Assembly (NCBI RefSeq): GCF_000716675.1
Contig: NZ_JNXT01000012.1
Coordinates: forward strand, 76,283 to 140,282
DNA length: 64,000 nt
Source of the DNA: Streptomyces alboflavus
Lineage (GTDB): Bacteria > Actinomycetota > Actinomycetes > Streptomycetales > Streptomycetaceae
Reading direction: 5' to 3'
In this document: positions 14,253 to 24,804 of the stretch, in pieces
How the letters are laid out: each line of letters starts with the position of its first letter
Numbering within the stretch: position 1 is the stretch's first letter
Position numbers and translations under genes: made by a program
Notes under the pieces: generated by a model
Seen by the model: only the letters and a program-made list of their open reading frames with translations
Database searches by the model: none
What the model was told of the DNA's origin: nothing

Positions 14253-15842
14253 TCAGGCCATCAGGTGATAGCTGGGGAAGTTCCCCGGCGCCCGCTCCCC
14301 CGCCGCGCCCTGTGTGACGGCCCGCACCAGCAGTTCCCCGCCGACGAACGCGCCGCGCCAGGACGCGCCGAAGCCGCCGAACAGCTCGTCGCGGTCCCCG
14401 CGAGAACGGGGCTTGCCCCGGCCGGTCTTGAACGCCCGTATCTGCGGCGCCAGCCGGTCGAACGTCTCCGGGTCGTCGGTGGACAGCGTGGCGACCAGCG
14501 CGCCGTTGGAGGCGTTCATGGCGGCGAGCAGCTCCGCCTCGGTGTCGACGAGCACGATCGTGTCGACAGGACCGAACGGCTCCGCGTGGTGCAGCGGGGA
14601 CGACGGCGGTGGTGCGAGCAGGGTGACCGGCTGGACGTACGCGGACGTGTCCTGGCCGGGCAGGAAGAGGTCCGCGTCGGGGGCTCCTCGGTACAGCGGC
14701 ACGGCACCGCGGTTGACGGCTTCCGCGACCTGGTCGGTCAGCTCCTTGGCCTTGGCCGCGTTGATCAGTGGGCCGAAGTCCAGTTGCGGGAACGGCTCGT
14801 CGGGCCCGGCGACGGCGAGCGGGTGGCCGACGCGCACGGTCCGCACGGCGGGCAGGTACGCGGCCAGGAAGGAGTCGAACAGCTCGCGCTGGACGACGAA
14901 GCGGGGGTAGGCCGTGCAGCGCTGCTTGCCGTAGTCGAAGAGCTTGGGGATCACCGCGCCGAGCGTGTCCCAGTCGCTGTAGTTCCAGATGCCCCAGGTG
15001 TTCAGTCCCTCCTGTTCGAGGATGTGTCGTTTGCCGAGGTCGGCCACGGCCGTGGCGACCGCCGCGCCCGTGTCCCGGCCGCCGACGAAGGAGACGCAGC
15101 CGATCTCGGGGGCGCGCACGAGTGCTTCGGACAGCTCACCGCCGCTGCCGCTGACGAGGGTGACGGGAATCCCTTCGCGGGCGGCGAGCGCGGAGGCCAG
15201 TGTGAGACAGGAGACGCCGCCGTCGGTCGGGGTCTTGGCGATGACCGCGTTGCCTGCCAGTGCCTGTACCAGCATTGCGTGAACGAGCACGCTCATCGGA
15301 TAGTTCCAGCTCGCGATGTTCGAGACGGGCCCGTCCAGCGGTGACCTGCCCTCGACCATCGGCCCGATGCCGTCGACGTACCAGCGGACGCCGTCGATGG
15401 CCCGGTCCACGTCGGCCTGCGCGAGCCGCCAGGGCTTGCCGATCTCCCAGACGAGCAACAGGGCGAGGAGTTCCCGGTGTTCGGTGAGGCTGTCGAGGGT
15501 GGCGGCGACGCGGGCGCGGCGCTCGGGCAGCGGGACGTGGCGCCAGGCCCGGTGCTGGTCGAGCGAGGCGCGCACGGCCCTGCGGGCGGCGTCCGCGTCG
15601 AGCCGGGGCGGGCCCGCGATGGGGCTCGCGTCGACGGGGCTGGTGGCGGGCAGGGGGCGGCCGTCGGGGCGCCAGCCGCCGTGCCACAGGTTCAGCACGC
15701 GGTCGTCCCTGAAGGCCTCGGGGGCGACGGTGAGGCAGCGCTCCCAGGCGTCGGTCCAGGCCGTTCCTGCCTTGAGGACACGAGGGGTGCGGGGGCCGTC
15801 GGGGACGGAGGAGGTGTCGAGGGTCGGTGTCGTGGGTGCCAT
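14253..15842 (-). CDS. Aldehyde dehydrogenase family protein, third gene of the sucC-sucD operon
   Basis: 529 residues from the ATG at 15842, the best-placed of several upstream starts. The NAD(P) aldehyde-dehydrogenase fold is shown by N-I-A-S-W-N-Y-P-M-S-V near residue 195, the general-base glutamate region L-E-Q-E-G-L-N and the nucleophile cysteine in Y-G-K-Q-R-C-T-A-Y-P-R. The usual L-E-L-G-G-K is changed to L-E-Q-E-G-L-N, so substrate and cofactor geometry may differ. It follows sucC2 and sucD2 on the same strand with a 154-bp gap. The context suggests a short-chain semialdehyde or acyl-CoA substrate such as glyoxylate, but this is inference. Confidence 0.78.
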   Translation of the reverse strand: MAPTTPTLDTSSVPDGPRTPRVLKAGTAWTDAWERCLTVAPEAFRDDRVLNLWHGGWRPDGRPLPATSPVDASPIAGPPRLDADAARRAVRASLDQHRAWRHVPLPERRARVAATLDSLTEHRELLALLLVWEIGKPWRLAQADVDRAIDGVRWYVDGIGPMVEGRSPLDGPVSNIASWNYPMSVLVHAMLVQALAGNAVIAKTPTDGGVSCLTLASALAAREGIPVTLVSGSGGELSEALVRAPEIGCVSFVGGRDTGAAVATAVADLGKRHILEQEGLNTWGIWNYSDWDTLGAVIPKLFDYGKQRCTAYPRFVVQRELFDSFLAAYLPAVRTVRVGHPLAVAGPDEPFPQLDFGPLINAAKAKELTDQVAEAVNRGAVPLYRGAPDADLFLPGQDTSAYVQPVTLLAPPPSSPLHHAEPFGPVDTIVLVDTEAELLAAMNASNGALVATLSTDDPETFDRLAPQIRAFKTGRGKPRSRGDRDELFGGFGASWRGAFVGGELLVRAVTQGAAGERAPGNFPSYHLMA

Positions 15843-15996
15843 TCGGTTCTCTCCGCTCACGGTGCACAGTCGGGGCGGGGTGCATGGCTGCGCGTACGGG
15901 ACGGCGGTGGCCGCGGTCCTCGTACGTCGCTCGGGGACGGTAGTGGAGTCGCGGCCAGTCACCTATGAGTGAGGTCACTTCGGGCCGGGTCGGGCG

Positions 15997-16884
15997 TCAG
16001 CGTGACGTTTCCGCGAGGCGTTCAAGCACCAACCGGGCAGTCTCCGTAGGTGTGTTGCCGACCTGGACCCCGACGGCCTCCAGTGCGGACTTCTTCGCCC
16101 GGGCGGTGCCGGACGTGCCGGAGACGATGGCGCCCGCGTGCCCCATGGTCCGGCCCTCGGGCGCGGTGAACCCGGCGATGTAGGCGACGACGGGCTTGCT
16201 CACTGACTCCTTGATGTAGGCCGCCGCGCGCTCTTCCGCGTCGCCGCCGATCTCACCGATGAGGACGATCAGTTCGGTGTCGGGGTCGGCCTCGAAGGCG
16301 GTGAGGCAGTCGATGTGAGTGGTGCCGACGACGGGGTCGCCGCCGATGCCCACGCAGGTGGAGAAGCCGGTGTCGCGCAGTTCGTACATGAGCTGGTAGG
16401 TGAGGGTCCCGGACTTGGAGACCAGGCCGACGCGGCCGGGCTTGGTGATGTCGGCGGGGATGATGCCCGCGTTGCTCTGGCCCGGTGAGATCAGGCCGGG
16501 GCAGTTGGGGCCGATGACGCGGGTGCCGTGCCGCTGGGCGTACGCGTGGAAGACGACGGAGTCGTGGACGGGGATGCCCTCGGTGATGACGACGGCGAGG
16601 CCGATCCCGGCGTCCGCCGCCTCCATGACCGCGGCCTTGCTGAAGGCGGGCGGCACGAAGACGACGGTGACGTCCGCGCCGGTGGCGTCGATGCCCGCGC
16701 GCACGGAGCCGAAGACGGGCACCGCGCGGTCGTCGAAGTCGACGCTGCGGCCCGCCTTGCGCGGGTTGACGCCGCCGACCACGTCCGTGCCGGCCGCGAG
16801 CATGCGCCGGGTGTGCTTCATGCCCTCGCCCCCGGTCATGCCCTGGACGAGGACCTTGCTCTCCTTGGTCAGATAGATGGCCAT
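15997..16884 (-). CDS. sucD: Succinyl-CoA ligase-type alpha subunit (second copy type)
   Basis: 295 residues, full length. The CoA-binding Rossmann domain opens with V-L-V-Q-G-M-T-G. The active-site phospho-histidine is H249 in [13 protein letters not shown]. It forms a heterotetramer with the beta subunit encoded 10 bp upstream and interconverts a dicarboxylate and its CoA thioester with ATP or GTP. Being next to frc/oxc genes rather than TCA-cycle genes, it may be a dedicated dicarboxylate:CoA ligase (oxalate, malate or succinate); sequence alone does not choose. Confidence 0.88.
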   Translation of the reverse strand: MAIYLTKESKVLVQGMTGGEGMKHTRRMLAAGTDVVGGVNPRKAGRSVDFDDRAVPVFGSVRAGIDATGADVTVVFVPPAFSKAAVMEAADAGIGLAVVITEGIPVHDSVVFHAYAQRHGTRVIGPNCPGLISPGQSNAGIIPADITKPGRVGLVSKSGTLTYQLMYELRDTGFSTCVGIGGDPVVGTTHIDCLTAFEADPDTELIVLIGEIGGDAEERAAAYIKESVSKPVVAYIAGFTAPEGRTMGHAGAIVSGTSGTARAKKSALEAVGVQVGNTPTETARLVLERLAETSR

Positions 16885-16894
16885 GGCCGGCTCC

Positions 16895-18034
16895 TCAGGC
16901 TGCGTGGGCGAGTTCGGCGGCGCGGCGTGCGGCGCCGTCCATGGTGGTGGCCTGTTCGACCAGCGGGTGGCCGCGTTCGTCGAGGATGGCGCGCCCCCGT
17001 GCGGCGTTGTTGCCGTCGAGCCGGACGACGAGGGGCTTGGTCAGGCGTACGGACTCCAGGGCCCGCACGATGCCGTGGGCGACCGCGTCGCAGGCGGTGA
17101 TGCCGCCGAAGACGTTCACGAACACGGCGGTGACGGACGGGTCGGAGAGGATGACCGAGAGGCCGTCGGCCATGATCTGGGCGGAGGCGCCGCCGCCGAT
17201 GTCCAGGAAGTTGGCGGGCCGGGCTCCGCAGCCGGCGACGACGTCGAGGGTGGACATGACGAGGCCCGCGCCGTTGCCGATGACGCCGACCTCGCCGTCG
17301 AGCTTCACGTAGTTGAGTCCCTTGGCGGCCGCGGCCGCCTCCAGTCCGTCCGTCTCCGGGTCGTGCGCCGGGCCCTGCGCGCCCCAACGGGTCTGCCGGA
17401 AGCGCGCGTTGTCGTCGAGGGTCACTTTTCCGTCAAGTGCGAGGATCTGCCCCTGCGCGGTGCGCACGAGCGGGTTCACCTCGACGAGCTGGGCGTCTTC
17501 CCTGATCAGTACGTTCCACAGGGCGGTCAGGGTGTCGGCGGCAGCCTCGGGCAGCCCCGCCGCCGCGGCGATCTCCGCGGCCTTCTCACGGGACACGCCC
17601 TCGAAGGGGTCGATCGCCGTCCGGAGCACCGCCTCGGGCCGGGTGGCGGCCACCTCCTCGATGTCCATGCCGCCCTCGGCGGAGGCGATCGCGAGGAATC
17701 GCCCCTGGGAGCGGTCGAGTACGTACGAGACGTAGAACTCGGCGTCGATGTCCACGGGTTGGGCGAGCATGACCTCGCGGACCGTGTGGCCCTTGATGTC
17801 CATGCCCAGGATCTGCCGGGCGGTCAGCTCCACGGCGGCCGGGTCGCGGGCGAACTTCACGCCGCCCGCCTTGCCCCTGCCGCCGGCCTTGACCTGCGCC
17901 TTCACGACGACGCGGCCGCCGAGGCGCTCGGCGCTCGCGCGGGCCCGCTTGGCCGAGTCGGCGACTTCGGCGCGCGGCACCAAGATGCCGTACTCCTCGA
18001 AGAGTTCCCTTGCCTGGTACTCGTACAGGTCCAT
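16895..18034 (-). CDS. sucC: Succinyl-CoA ligase-type beta subunit (second copy type)
   Basis: 379 residues from the ATG at 18034 with an AGGAG site upstream. It begins [13 protein letters not shown] as in SucC. The ATP-grasp region contains [17 protein letters not shown] and the C-terminal domain has [11 protein letters not shown]. It is the first gene of the leftward sucC-sucD-aldehyde dehydrogenase run and diverges from the ThDP enzyme gene across a 166-bp region that carries the GntR-type operators. Confidence 0.88.
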   Translation of the reverse strand: MDLYEYQARELFEEYGILVPRAEVADSAKRARASAERLGGRVVVKAQVKAGGRGKAGGVKFARDPAAVELTARQILGMDIKGHTVREVMLAQPVDIDAEFYVSYVLDRSQGRFLAIASAEGGMDIEEVAATRPEAVLRTAIDPFEGVSREKAAEIAAAAGLPEAAADTLTALWNVLIREDAQLVEVNPLVRTAQGQILALDGKVTLDDNARFRQTRWGAQGPAHDPETDGLEAAAAAKGLNYVKLDGEVGVIGNGAGLVMSTLDVVAGCGARPANFLDIGGGASAQIMADGLSVILSDPSVTAVFVNVFGGITACDAVAHGIVRALESVRLTKPLVVRLDGNNAARGRAILDERGHPLVEQATTMDGAARRAAELAHAA

Positions 18035-18103
18035 TCCGGCTCCTGTCTGGAAAGTGCCGCACGCCCCCTGGACACCACCCACCGGATGCGGGATAACAAG
18101 CTT

Positions 18104-18133
18104 CATACAGTATTCGTCGACTGTATGCAATGT
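18104..18133. promoter_or_regulatory. Candidate FCD-GntR operators between sucC and the ThDP/frc operon
   Basis: CATACAGT (18104-18111) and ACTGTATG (18120-18127) form a perfect inverted repeat. The right arm extends to ACTGTATGCAATGT, matching sites at 49691, 52440 and 56634. The left arm reads CATACAGTATTC, matching the tail of the 52440 site. Position between two divergent operons suits a shared operator. Confidence 0.7.
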
Positions 18134-18200
18134 ACTGTGAGGGCGCCCCGAGCGCGGACGAGCGCACTCCAACTCCCCTACGAAGGGACAGGACTTCGCC

Positions 18201-19892
18201 ATGCCCGACGACAGCAGCGACAACAACACCCTCATCTCCGGTGGGCATCTGGTCGCCAAAGCACTCAAGGCGGAGGGCGTGGAGGTCATCTACACCCTCT
18301 GCGGCGGACACATCATCGACATCTACGACGGCTGCGTCGACGAGGGGATCGACGTCGTCGACGTACGCCATGAACAGGTCGCCGCGCACGCGGCCGACGG
18401 ATACGCGCGGATCACCGGCAAGCCCGGCTGCGCCGTGGTGACGGCCGGACCGGGCACCACGGACGCCGTCACAGGCGTCGCGAACGCCTTCCGCGCGGAG
18501 TCCCCGATGCTGCTGATCGGCGGCCAAGGGGCCCACACCCAGCACAAGATGGGCTCACTGCAGGACCTGCCGCACGTCGACATGATGACGCCCATCACCA
18601 AGTTCGCCGCGACCGTGCCGGACACCGCGCGCGCGGCCGACATGGTGTCCATGGCGTTCCGCGAGTGCTATCACGGCGCTCCGGGGCCCTCCTTCCTGGA
18701 GATACCCCGCGATGTGCTCGACGCCAAGGTCCCCGCCGACAAGGCACGCGTCCCGCGCGCGGGCCACTATCGCGCCTCGACCCGCTCGGCCGGCGACCCC
18801 GAGGCGATCGAGAAGCTCGCCGACCTCCTCGTGCACGCCGAGAAGCCCGCCATCCTGCTGGGCAGCCAGGTGTGGACGACCCGGGGAACCGCGGCGGCCA
18901 CCGAACTGGTCCGCACCCTCAACGTGCCCGCCTACATGAACGGAGCGGGACGCGGCACCCTGCCCCCCGGAGACCCGCACCACTTCCAGCTGTCGCGCCG
19001 CTACGCCTTCTCCAACGCCGACCTCATCGTCATCGTCGGCACGCCCTTCGACTTCCGCATGGGGTACGGCAAGCGGCTCTCCGCGGAGGCGACGGTCGTC
19101 CAGATCGACCTCGACTACCGCACCGTGGGCAAGAACCGCGACATCGACCTCGGCATCGTGGGCGACGCGGGGCTCGTCCTGAAGTCGGTGACCGAGGCGG
19201 CGTCCGGGCGCGTCAACGGAGGCGCGTCCCGGCGCAAGGAGTGGCTCGACGAGCTGCGGGCCGCCGAGCAGACGGCCCTCGACAAGCGGCTGCCGAGCCT
19301 CAGGTCCGACGCCTCCCCCATCCATCCGTACCGCCTGGTGAGCGAGATCAACGACTTCCTCACCGAGGACTCGATCTACATCGGCGACGGCGGCGACATC
19401 GTCACCTTCTCCGGGCAGGTCGTCCAGCCCAAGTCCCCCGGCCACTGGATGGACCCCGGCCCCCTCGGCACGCTCGGCGTCGGCATCCCCTTCGTGCTCG
19501 CCGCCAAGCAGGCGCGGCCCGACAAGGAGGTGGTCGCGCTCTTCGGAGACGGCGCCTTCAGCCTCACCGGCTGGGACTTCGAGACCCTCGTGCGCTACGA
19601 CCTGCCGTTCGTCGGCATCGTCGGCAACAACTCCTCCATGAACCAGATCCGTTACGGCCAGAAGGCCAAGTACGGCCAAGAGCGCGAGCGGGTCGGCAAC
19701 ACCCTCGGAGACGTCCACTACGACAAGTTCGCCCAGATGCTCGGCGGCCACGGCGAAGAGGTCCGCGACCCCGCCGACATCGGCCCCGCGCTGCGCCGCG
19801 CCCGCGAGTCCGGCAAACCCTCCCTGATCAACGTGTGGGTCGACCAGGACGCGTACGCCCCCGGAACCATGAACCAGACGATGTACAAGTGA
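18201..19892 (+). CDS. Thiamine-diphosphate enzyme: oxalyl-CoA decarboxylase-like or 2-hydroxyacyl-CoA lyase
   Basis: 563 residues, the full length of the acetolactate synthase/oxalyl-CoA decarboxylase superfamily. The cofactor-activating glutamate lies in R-H-E-Q-V-A-A-H near residue 57. The ThDP/Mg motif is [15 protein letters not shown] with N-N-S-S-M-N about 25 residues on. Partner Frc next door makes oxalyl-CoA, so decarboxylation to formyl-CoA is the expected job. However, the segment after the ThDP glutamate ([12 protein letters not shown]) resembles 2-hydroxyacyl-CoA lyase and acetolactate synthase more than the D-Y-E-E-M-D of Oxalobacter Oxc. The class is certain, the substrate is not. 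Confidence 0.78.
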   Translation: MPDDSSDNNTLISGGHLVAKALKAEGVEVIYTLCGGHIIDIYDGCVDEGIDVVDVRHEQVAAHAADGYARITGKPGCAVVTAGPGTTDAVTGVANAFRAESPMLLIGGQGAHTQHKMGSLQDLPHVDMMTPITKFAATVPDTARAADMVSMAFRECYHGAPGPSFLEIPRDVLDAKVPADKARVPRAGHYRASTRSAGDPEAIEKLADLLVHAEKPAILLGSQVWTTRGTAAATELVRTLNVPAYMNGAGRGTLPPGDPHHFQLSRRYAFSNADLIVIVGTPFDFRMGYGKRLSAEATVVQIDLDYRTVGKNRDIDLGIVGDAGLVLKSVTEAASGRVNGGASRRKEWLDELRAAEQTALDKRLPSLRSDASPIHPYRLVSEINDFLTEDSIYIGDGGDIVTFSGQVVQPKSPGHWMDPGPLGTLGVGIPFVLAAKQARPDKEVVALFGDGAFSLTGWDFETLVRYDLPFVGIVGNNSSMNQIRYGQKAKYGQERERVGNTLGDVHYDKFAQMLGGHGEEVRDPADIGPALRRARESGKPSLINVWVDQDAYAPGTMNQTMYK

Positions 19893-19904
19893 GGTGACAC
19901 GGAC

Positions 19905-21134
19905 GTGACCAAGGCTCTCGAAGGAATCCGCGTCCTGGACATGACGCACGTCCAGTCCGGCCCCTCCGCCACCCAGCTGCTCGCCTGGCTCGGCGCGGAC
20001 GTGGTGAAGCTGGAGGCGCCGACCGGCGACATCACACGCAAGCAGCTGCGCGACCTGCCGGACGTGGACTCGCTCTACTTCACGATGCTCAACTGCAACA
20101 AGCGGAGCATCACCCTCAACACCAAGACCGAGCGCGGCAAGGAACTCCTCACGGAGCTGATCCGCCGCGCGGACGTGATGGTCGAGAACTTCGGCCCGGG
20201 CGCCGTCGACCGCATGGGCTTCACCTGGGAGCGCATCCAGGAGATCAACCCGCGCGTCGTCTACGCCTCGATCAAGGGCTTCGGAGACGGCCCCTACACC
20301 AACTTCAAGGCCTACGAAGTCGTCGCCCAGGCCATGGGCGGCTCCATGTCGACGACCGGTTTCGAGGACGGTCCGCCGCTCGCCACCGGCGCGCAGATCG
20401 GCGACTCCGGAACCGGCATCCACGCCGTCGCGGGCATTCTCGCCGCCCTCTTCCAGAGGGAGAACACCGGGCGCGGACAGCGCGTGAACGTCGCCATGCA
20501 GCACGCTGTGCTCAACCTGTGCCGAGTCAAGCTGCGCGACCAGCAACGTCTCGCGCACGGGCCCCTCGCCGAGTACCCGAACGACGACTTCGGGGACGAG
20601 GTGCCGCGCTCCGGGAACGCCTCCGGGGGCGGGCAGCCCGGGTGGGCCGTCAAGTGCGCCCCTGGCGGGCCCAACGACTACGTGTACGTCATCGTGCAGC
20701 CCGTCGGCTGGAAGCCCATCACGGAGCTGATCGGGCGACCCGAACTCGCCGACGACCCCGAGTGGGCCACCCCCGAGGCGCGGCTGCCGCAGCTCACCAA
20801 GATGTTCCAGCTGATCGAGGAGTGGTCCTCGACGCTGCCCAAGTGGGAGGTCCTCGAACGCCTCAACGCCCACAACATCCCGTGCGGCCCGATCCTGTCG
20901 ACCAGGGAGATCATCGAGGACGCCTCGCTGGTCGCCAACGAGATGGTCGTCGAGGTCCCGCACCCCGAGCGCGGCGCGTTCACCACCGTCGGCTCGCCGC
21001 TGAAGCTCTCCGACTCCCCCGTGGACGTGGTCAGTTCGCCGCTGCTCGGCGAGCACAACGAAGAGGTGTTCATCGGCGAGCTCGGCCTCGGAGACGAGGA
21101 ACTGCGCCTGCTCAAGTCGAACGGAGTGATCTGA
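19905..21134 (+). CDS. frc: Formyl-CoA:oxalate CoA-transferase
   Basis: 409 residues of the class III CoA-transferase (CaiB/BaiF) family, with near-continuous similarity to the Oxalobacter enzyme as I recall it: [32 protein letters not shown] and L-R-D-Q-Q-R-L. The catalytic aspartate is D167 in [10 protein letters not shown], and the flexible glycine loop S-G-G-G-Q-P-G-W is present. It moves CoA from formyl-CoA (or succinyl-CoA) to oxalate, releasing formate. It starts 12 bp after the ThDP gene and ends directly against the next gene. Confidence 0.93.
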   Translation: MTKALEGIRVLDMTHVQSGPSATQLLAWLGADVVKLEAPTGDITRKQLRDLPDVDSLYFTMLNCNKRSITLNTKTERGKELLTELIRRADVMVENFGPGAVDRMGFTWERIQEINPRVVYASIKGFGDGPYTNFKAYEVVAQAMGGSMSTTGFEDGPPLATGAQIGDSGTGIHAVAGILAALFQRENTGRGQRVNVAMQHAVLNLCRVKLRDQQRLAHGPLAEYPNDDFGDEVPRSGNASGGGQPGWAVKCAPGGPNDYVYVIVQPVGWKPITELIGRPELADDPEWATPEARLPQLTKMFQLIEEWSSTLPKWEVLERLNAHNIPCGPILSTREIIEDASLVANEMVVEVPHPERGAFTTVGSPLKLSDSPVDVVSSPLLGEHNEEVFIGELGLGDEELRLLKSNGVI

Positions 21135-23291
21135 TTGCCGGCCGAAGACCGCAAGGAGCGGGTGCGCGCGCTCCTGGACTCCGTGCATGCCAAGGGGCGT
21201 ACGTCGCTCACGGCGCCGGAGGGCAAGGTCCTGGCGGACGCCTACGGGATCGCGGTGCCCGGGGAGGAGCTGGCACGGGACGTCGACGAGGCGGTGGCGT
21301 GCGCGGCGCGCTTCGGCGGGCCCGTCGTCATGAAGATCGTGTCCCCGGACATCCTGCACAAGACCGACGCGGGAGGCGTGGTCGTGGGCGTGGAGGGCGC
21401 CGCGGACGTACGGGAGACCTTCCACCGGATCGTCGCCAACGCGCGCGCCTACGCGCCCACGGCGCGCGTCGACGGCGTGCAGGTGCAGGAGCTGCTGCCG
21501 TCGGGGCCCGGCGCCCAGGAGGTGATCGTCGGGGCGGTCACCGATCCGACGTTCGGCAAGGTCGTCGCGTTCGGTCTGGGCGGTGTCCTGGTGGAGGTCC
21601 TGAAGGACGTCACGTTCCGGCTCGCGCCCGTCGACGCCGACGAGGCCCGCTCGATGCTCGACTCGATCCGGGCGGCCGAGGTCCTGCGCGGTGTGCGGGG
21701 CGCGCCCGGCGTGGACCGCTGGGCGCTGGCCGAGCAGATACGCCGGGTGTCGGAGCTGGTCACCGACTTCCCCGAGATCGCGGAGGTCGACCTCAATCCG
21801 GTCGTCGCGACCCCCGAGGGCGCGCTCGCCGCGGACATCCGCGTCATCCTCGCCGCCGAGGCCCCCAAGGAGCGGCGCACGTACACGCGCGCGCAGATGC
21901 TGGCTTCGATGCGGCGCCTCATGCGGCCCCGCTCCGTCGCCGTCATCGGCGCCTCCAACGAGCCGGGCAAGATCGGCAATTCGGTGATGCGCAACCTCAT
22001 CGACGGCGGCTTCCCCGGGGAGATCCATCCGGTGAACCCCAAGGCCGATGACATTCTGGGCCGCAAGGCGTACAAGAGTGTCACGGACGTCCCTGGTGAG
22101 GTGGATGTGGCGGTCTTCGCGATTCCCGCCAAGTTCGTCGCGTCCGCTCTGGAGGAGGTCGGGCACAAGGGCGTCCCGAACGCGGTCCTCATCCCCTCGG
22201 GGTTCGCCGAGACCGGTGAACAGGCCCTCCAGGACGAGATCGTGGCGATCGGCGAGCGGCACGGGGTGCGGCTGCTCGGCCCGAATATCTACGGCTACTA
22301 CTCGACGTGGCAGGACCTGTGCGCCACGTTCTGCACGCCGTACGACGTGAGGGGCGGGGTGGCGCTCACCTCGCAGTCCGGCGGCATCGGGATGGCGATC
22401 CTGGGCTTCGCCCGCGCCACGAAGACGGGTGTCTCGGCGATCGTCGGCCTCGGCAACAAGGCGGACCTCGACGAGGACGACCTCCTGACGTGGTTCGGCG
22501 AGGACCCCCACACCCAGTGCATCGCCATGCACCTGGAGGACCTCAAGGACGGCAGGGCGTTCGTGGAGGCCGCGCGGGCCACCGTGCCGAAGAAGCCCGT
22601 CGTGGTCCTCAAGGCGGGCCGGACGGCCGCGGGTGCCAAGGCCGCCGGATCGCACACGGGCGCGCTCGCGGGCGACGACGCGGTCTACGACGACATCCTG
22701 CGGCAGGCCGGGGTCATCAGGGCCCCTGGGCTGAACGAGATGCTCGAGTACGCGCGGGCGCTGCCGGTCCTGCCGACGCCCCAGGGCGACAACGTCGTCA
22801 TCATCACCGGGGCGGGCGGCTCGGGCGTGCTGCTCTCCGACGCAGTCACCGACAACGGCCTGCGGCTGATGGACATTCCGCCCGACCTCGACGCGGCGTT
22901 CCGCGCGTTCATCCCGCCGTTCGGCGCGGCCGGCAACCCCGTCGACATCACCGGCGGCGAGCCCCCCTCGACGTACGAGGCGACGATCCGGCTCGGCCTG
23001 GAGGATCCGCGCATCCACGCGCTCGTACTGGGCTACTGGCACACCATCGTCACCCCTCCCATGGTCTTTGCCGAACTAACGGCCCGCGTGATCGCCGAGT
23101 TCCGGGATCGGGGCGTCGACAAGCCGGTCGTCGCGTCGCTCGCGGGCGACGTCGAGGTGGAGGAGGCCTGCCAGTACCTCTTCGAGCGGGGGGTCGTGGC
23201 CTACCCGTACACCACGGAGAAGCCGGTCGACGTGCTCGGCGCGAAGTACCGCTGGGCGCGCGCCGCAGGACTCCTTGGGGGCGGTCGATGA
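21135..23291 (+). CDS. ADP-forming acyl-CoA ligase (acetate-CoA ligase family, fused beta-alpha)
   Basis: 718 residues with a TTG start directly after the frc stop. The ATP-grasp (beta) domain is N-terminal (about 1-240: V-V-M-K-I-V-S-P-D-I-L-H-K-T-D, then V-D-L-N-P-V-V). The CoA-binding alpha domain follows from about 270 (S-V-A-V-I-G-A-S-N-E-P-G-K-I-G-N). The conserved histidine is in G-S-H-T-G-A-L-A-G-D-D. The reaction is acyl-CoA + ADP + Pi to acid + ATP + CoA, or the reverse. Here it may recover energy from, or make, formyl-, oxalyl- or acetyl-CoA; which one cannot be read from sequence. Confidence 0.85.
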   Translation: MPAEDRKERVRALLDSVHAKGRTSLTAPEGKVLADAYGIAVPGEELARDVDEAVACAARFGGPVVMKIVSPDILHKTDAGGVVVGVEGAADVRETFHRIVANARAYAPTARVDGVQVQELLPSGPGAQEVIVGAVTDPTFGKVVAFGLGGVLVEVLKDVTFRLAPVDADEARSMLDSIRAAEVLRGVRGAPGVDRWALAEQIRRVSELVTDFPEIAEVDLNPVVATPEGALAADIRVILAAEAPKERRTYTRAQMLASMRRLMRPRSVAVIGASNEPGKIGNSVMRNLIDGGFPGEIHPVNPKADDILGRKAYKSVTDVPGEVDVAVFAIPAKFVASALEEVGHKGVPNAVLIPSGFAETGEQALQDEIVAIGERHGVRLLGPNIYGYYSTWQDLCATFCTPYDVRGGVALTSQSGGIGMAILGFARATKTGVSAIVGLGNKADLDEDDLLTWFGEDPHTQCIAMHLEDLKDGRAFVEAARATVPKKPVVVLKAGRTAAGAKAAGSHTGALAGDDAVYDDILRQAGVIRAPGLNEMLEYARALPVLPTPQGDNVVIITGAGGSGVLLSDAVTDNGLRLMDIPPDLDAAFRAFIPPFGAAGNPVDITGGEPPSTYEATIRLGLEDPRIHALVLGYWHTIVTPPMVFAELTARVIAEFRDRGVDKPVVASLAGDVEVEEACQYLFERGVVAYPYTTEKPVDVLGAKYRWARAAGLLGGGR

Positions 23292-23414
23292 CGTGACCGG
23301 CGCACGGGGCGGCCGACGGTGCGCGTCGGCCGGCCCGGAGCCCGTAGGCGCACGAAAGGGATTGGACAGGGGGCGCTGGCCAGGAACTTTTCGACGCAAG
23401 GGGTGCTGAGTGAC

Positions 23415-24803
23415 ATGACGACAACCGACATATCCAGGCCCGTCGCCTACCGGGAGGTGACGGATTCCAACGGCCGGATGTACCGCGTCGGCGAGACCGA
23501 CATCGACATCATGGGCCGCAAACGCAAGTGGATGGTCATCCTGCCGTGGGTGGGCATGATGGGCATCAGCTCGGCCGAGTACGCGTTCGCGTCCGCCGAG
23601 GACACGCTGCACACCGCGCACAGCTGGAGCAGTCTGCACATCTTCTGGATGCTGGGCGTCTGGGTCTTCTTCCAGGCCGCCGTGGCCTTCCCCGCGGGCA
23701 AGCTCCGCGAGAGCGGGAAGCTCCCGGCCCGCTGGGCGATGATGATCGGCGCGTGCGGCACCCTCCTGGGTTATCTCTCGCTTGCCTTTGCACCGCATGT
23801 GGTCGTCGCCTACATCGGGTTCGGCATGTTCAGCGGCATGGGCGCCGGCATGGTGTACGCGACCTGCGTGAACATGGTCGGCAAGTGGTATCCAGAGCGA
23901 AAGGGCGGCAAGACCGGCTTCGTCAACGGCGGCTTCGCCTACGGCTCGGTGCCGTTCGTCTTCATCTTCACCGGCTTCATGGACCTGTCCAACTTCCGCT
24001 GGGTGCTTGTCTCCGTGGGTCTCTTCCTGGCGGCGACGGTCGCCGTGGCCGGGTACTTCTTCCAGGACCCGCCGAAGAACTGGTGGCCCGCCGAGGTGGA
24101 CCCGCTGCGCCCGCCCGACGACCCACGGGCCCGGCGCGCCCTGGCGATGAACCCGCCCGCCGTACGGCAGTACACCCCCAAGGAGGCCTGGCAGACCGGT
24201 CGCGTCGGACTGATGTGGTTCTGCCTGCTGTGCACCTCGGGCGTGAACATCTTCGGCATCGCGTTCCAGGTGGACATCGGGGAGGACGCCGGGTTCGCGG
24301 GCGGAATCGTCGCCACGGCCATGTCCCTGAAGGCCATCGTCAACGGCACCGGACGAGGCGTCATCGGCTGGCTCTCGGACCGCTACGGACGCAAACGCTG
24401 CCTGATCTTCGTCTGTATCGTCCTCGGCCTCTCGCAGTACGGCATCCTCTGGTCCGCCGAGATCAAGAACCTGCCGCTGTTCCTGATCTTCTCCAGCATC
24501 TCCGGCTTCGGCGGCGGCGCCATCTTCCCGATGTTCGCGGCCATGACGGCGGACTACTTCGGAGAGAACAACAACGCCTCCAACTACGGCCTTGTCTACA
24601 GCTCGAAGCTGGTGTCCGGCCTGCTCGGCTCCGGCATGGGAGCCGTGGTGGTGAGCAACTGGGGCCACACCGGCGCGTTCACCCTGGCCGGATCCATATC
24701 CCTGTTCGCCGGCTTTGTCGCGCTCTTCCTGTCGCAACCCGGCAGGCCGAACCCCAAGGACATCAACCCCAATCCACAACCCCTAGGTGAGGAGATGGCT
24801 TGA
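23415..24803 (+). CDS. MFS permease, oxalate/formate-antiporter-like, first of a tandem pair
   Basis: 462 residues from the ATG at 23415. A polar N-terminal tail of about 40 residues precedes 12 hydrophobic segments. Family features: G-F-N/V-type loop V-N-M-V-G-K-W-Y-P-E-R-K-G-G-K-T-G after helix 4, a cytoplasmic loop with F-Q-D-P-P-K-N-W-W-P, and G-W-L-S-D-R-Y-G-R-K between helices 8 and 9. It follows the acyl-CoA ligase by 123 bp in the same direction. Position after frc suggests oxalate uptake with formate export. Confidence 0.82.
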   Translation: MTTTDISRPVAYREVTDSNGRMYRVGETDIDIMGRKRKWMVILPWVGMMGISSAEYAFASAEDTLHTAHSWSSLHIFWMLGVWVFFQAAVAFPAGKLRESGKLPARWAMMIGACGTLLGYLSLAFAPHVVVAYIGFGMFSGMGAGMVYATCVNMVGKWYPERKGGKTGFVNGGFAYGSVPFVFIFTGFMDLSNFRWVLVSVGLFLAATVAVAGYFFQDPPKNWWPAEVDPLRPPDDPRARRALAMNPPAVRQYTPKEAWQTGRVGLMWFCLLCTSGVNIFGIAFQVDIGEDAGFAGGIVATAMSLKAIVNGTGRGVIGWLSDRYGRKRCLIFVCIVLGLSQYGILWSAEIKNLPLFLIFSSISGFGGGAIFPMFAAMTADYFGENNNASNYGLVYSSKLVSGLLGSGMGAVVVSNWGHTGAFTLAGSISLFAGFVALFLSQPGRPNPKDINPNPQPLGEEMA

Positions 24804-24804
24804 T

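Noticed and set aside
18555..23042. Open frame of about 1495 codons on the - strand opposite the oxc-frc-ligase operon
   Set aside because: A codon-bias shadow of three clear rightward enzymes; no motif, no ribosome-binding site.
21135..23291. Considered as two separate genes (SucC-like and SucD-like)
   Set aside because: The frame is continuous with no internal stop or ribosome-binding site, and fused beta-alpha ADP-forming ligases of about 700 residues are a known family layout.
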